DNA of 64,000 nt from Mycolicibacterium celeriflavum (lineage in GTDB: Bacteria; Actinomycetota; Actinomycetes; Mycobacteriales; Mycobacteriaceae): positions 2,852,001 to 2,916,000 of the forward strand of contig NZ_AP022591.1 in assembly GCF_010731795.1 (NCBI RefSeq), written 5' to 3'. The translations under genes were made by a program, and so were the position numbers. Shown piece after piece: positions 63,105 to 64,000 of the stretch. Numbering within the stretch: position 1 is the stretch's first letter; each line of letters begins with the position of its first letter. The notes beneath the pieces are model-generated. The model was not told the origin of the DNA. It searched no databases and was given only the letters and a program-made list of their open reading frames with translations.

Positions 63105-64000
63105 GTGGGACTCGACGACCGTGACGCGCTGCGCGTGCTGCGCGACGCGGTCGATCCCGCGCTCGGCTCCGGTGAGCTGGTTCGCCGCTTCTACACACAC
63201 TGGTTCGCCATCGACACCTCGGTGCGCGACCTGTTTCCGCCGGACATGGAAGCGCAGCGCAACCGGTTCGCCCAAGCGGTCACCTGGGTGCTGGGTGAGC
63301 TCGCCTCCCAGCGAGCCCAGGAGCCGGTGGCGTTCCTCGCCCAGCTCGGCCGAGATCACCGCAAATACGGTGTGGCACAACATCATTACGACAGCATGCA
63401 GAACGCGCTCTACAGCAGCTTCCGCAGTCATCTGGCCGAGTGCTGGGACGACACGCTCGCCGAGGCTGCGCGTGACGCCGTGGCACTGATGATCGGGATG
63501 ATGCGGGGCGCCGCCGACGCCGAGCAGGGCCCGCCGTTCTGCGACGGCACGGTGATCGAGCACATCCGCGCCACCCGCGACGTCTCCGTCGTCCGGTTGC
63601 AGTTGGACCGCCCGCTGTTCTACCACCCGGGTCAGTACGTCACGGTGCAGGTTCCGCAGTGGCCGCGCCGGTGGCGCTACCTGAGCCCGTCGATCCCGAC
63701 CGACCCTGCCGGCGCCATCGAGTTCCACATCCGCTCGGTGTCCGGCGGCATGGTGAGCACCGCCATCGTCGGCGAGACCACGCCCGGCGACCGGTGGCGG
63801 CTGTCCCACCCGCACGGCGGCCTGCACATCAACCGCGACGGCGGCGATGTGTTGATGGTCGCGGGCAGCACCGGCCTGGCGCCGCTGCGGACGCTGATCA
63901 TGGATCTCACCCGCTGGGGGGTCAACCCGCGAGTCCATCTGTTCTTCGGCGGCCGCTTTCCGTGCGACCTCTACGACCTGCGCACCCTGTGGCAGATCGC
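63105..64000 (+). CDS. Flavohemoglobin-like globin-oxidoreductase, truncated by the window end
   Basis: The first 298 codons are visible. A globin domain (about 1-140; RFYTHWFAIDTSVRDLFP, DHRKYGVAQHHYDSM) is followed by a ferredoxin-reductase-type FAD domain (RLQLDRPLFYHPGQYVTVQVP, RWRYLSPS) and the start of an NAD domain (VLMVAGSTGLAPLRTLI). Such proteins oxidise NO or act as monooxygenases. It corresponds to Rv0385 in position. The GTG at 63105 has TACACT 8 nt upstream, a leaderless pattern. The C-terminus lies beyond the window. Confidence 0.88.
   Translation, partial: MGLDDRDALRVLRDAVDPALGSGELVRRFYTHWFAIDTSVRDLFPPDMEAQRNRFAQAVTWVLGELASQRAQEPVAFLAQLGRDHRKYGVAQHHYDSMQNALYSSFRSHLAECWDDTLAEAARDAVALMIGMMRGAADAEQGPPFCDGTVIEHIRATRDVSVVRLQLDRPLFYHPGQYVTVQVPQWPRRWRYLSPSIPTDPAGAIEFHIRSVSGGMVSTAIVGETTPGDRWRLSHPHGGLHINRDGGDVLMVAGSTGLAPLRTLIMDLTRWGVNPRVHLFFGGRFPCDLYDLRTLWQI

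Overview
The window is high-GC actinobacterial chromosome and almost certainly comes from a mycobacterium, most likely a rapid-growing Mycolicibacterium-type species. This is judged from sequence and gene order recalled from known mycobacteria, not from a search. The evidence is the run glnX-glnH-pknG, the F420-dependent glucose-6-phosphate dehydrogenase fgd1, LpqL-type lipoproteins, a 13E12/DUF222 HNH protein with a mycobacterial LexA box, the MmpL3 accessory factor ttfA, and clpB behind a HAIR (HspR) operator. The backbone follows the Rv0428c-to-Rv0385 order of M. tuberculosis read backwards, with insertions and losses. No rRNA, tRNA, CRISPR array or complete insertion sequence was seen.

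Layout. 1-2.3 kb: the end of a GNAT gene, xthA, then a gene-poor stretch of visibly lower GC with one small secreted Cys protein. 2.3-6.2 kb: a TPP riboswitch and a four-gene overlapping run thiC-thiD-hydrolase-DUF4190 protein. 6.3-11.2 kb: an accessory block with a Baeyer-Villiger-type monooxygenase, a tandem-HTH TetR regulator, small membrane proteins and an APC permease. 11.2-17.7 kb: a second TPP riboswitch reads leftwards into thiO-thiS-thiG-SGNH hydrolase-lpqL-lpqL paralogue, with thiE divergent. 17.7-29.6 kb: mutT3, the amino-acid-sensing module glnX-glnH-pknG, a STAS protein, pta-ackA, a membrane-anchored EEP protein, fgd1 and a metallo-beta-lactamase-fold protein. 29.6-33.7 kb: GNAT, two SDRs and the SOS-boxed HNH protein. 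33.7-42.3 kb: a leftward run purT-membrane protein-rhodanese-metZ-hypothetical, a MarR/MMPL divergent pair, and a P450 with its ferredoxin. 42.3-54 kb: thioesterase, purA, a site-2 protease, a CDF exporter, DUF3151, fba, an alcohol dehydrogenase, DedA, an NhaA-DsbA fusion and a GH76 protein. 54-64 kb: a SpoU methylase, lipoprotein, SDR, ttfA, clpB, a secreted NTF2-like protein, a GAP-family membrane protein, a TetR repressor with a clear operator, a membrane transporter-like protein, and a flavohemoglobin-like reductase cut by the window end.

Functionally the window joins thiamine synthesis (both branches under TPP riboswitches), nutrient sensing by GlnH/GlnX/PknG, acetate metabolism, central carbon enzymes and cell-envelope biology (TtfA, MMPL, LpqL, GH76, S2P). 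Translational coupling by 1-8 nt overlaps is frequent. At least fifteen genes have a TANNNT hexamer 6-8 nt before the start codon and no Shine-Dalgarno, as expected for leaderless mycobacterial transcripts; this was used to decide several starts.

No wholly unknown multi-gene system was recognised. The most interesting signals are a perfect LexA box over the start codon of the HNH gene, an MMPL protein with Asn in place of one of the two conserved proton-relay Asp residues, the double-HTH TetR, the NhaA-DsbA fusion coupled to GH76, three extracytoplasmic proteins sharing a terminal W-K-x-C signature, and several near-perfect unassigned operators.
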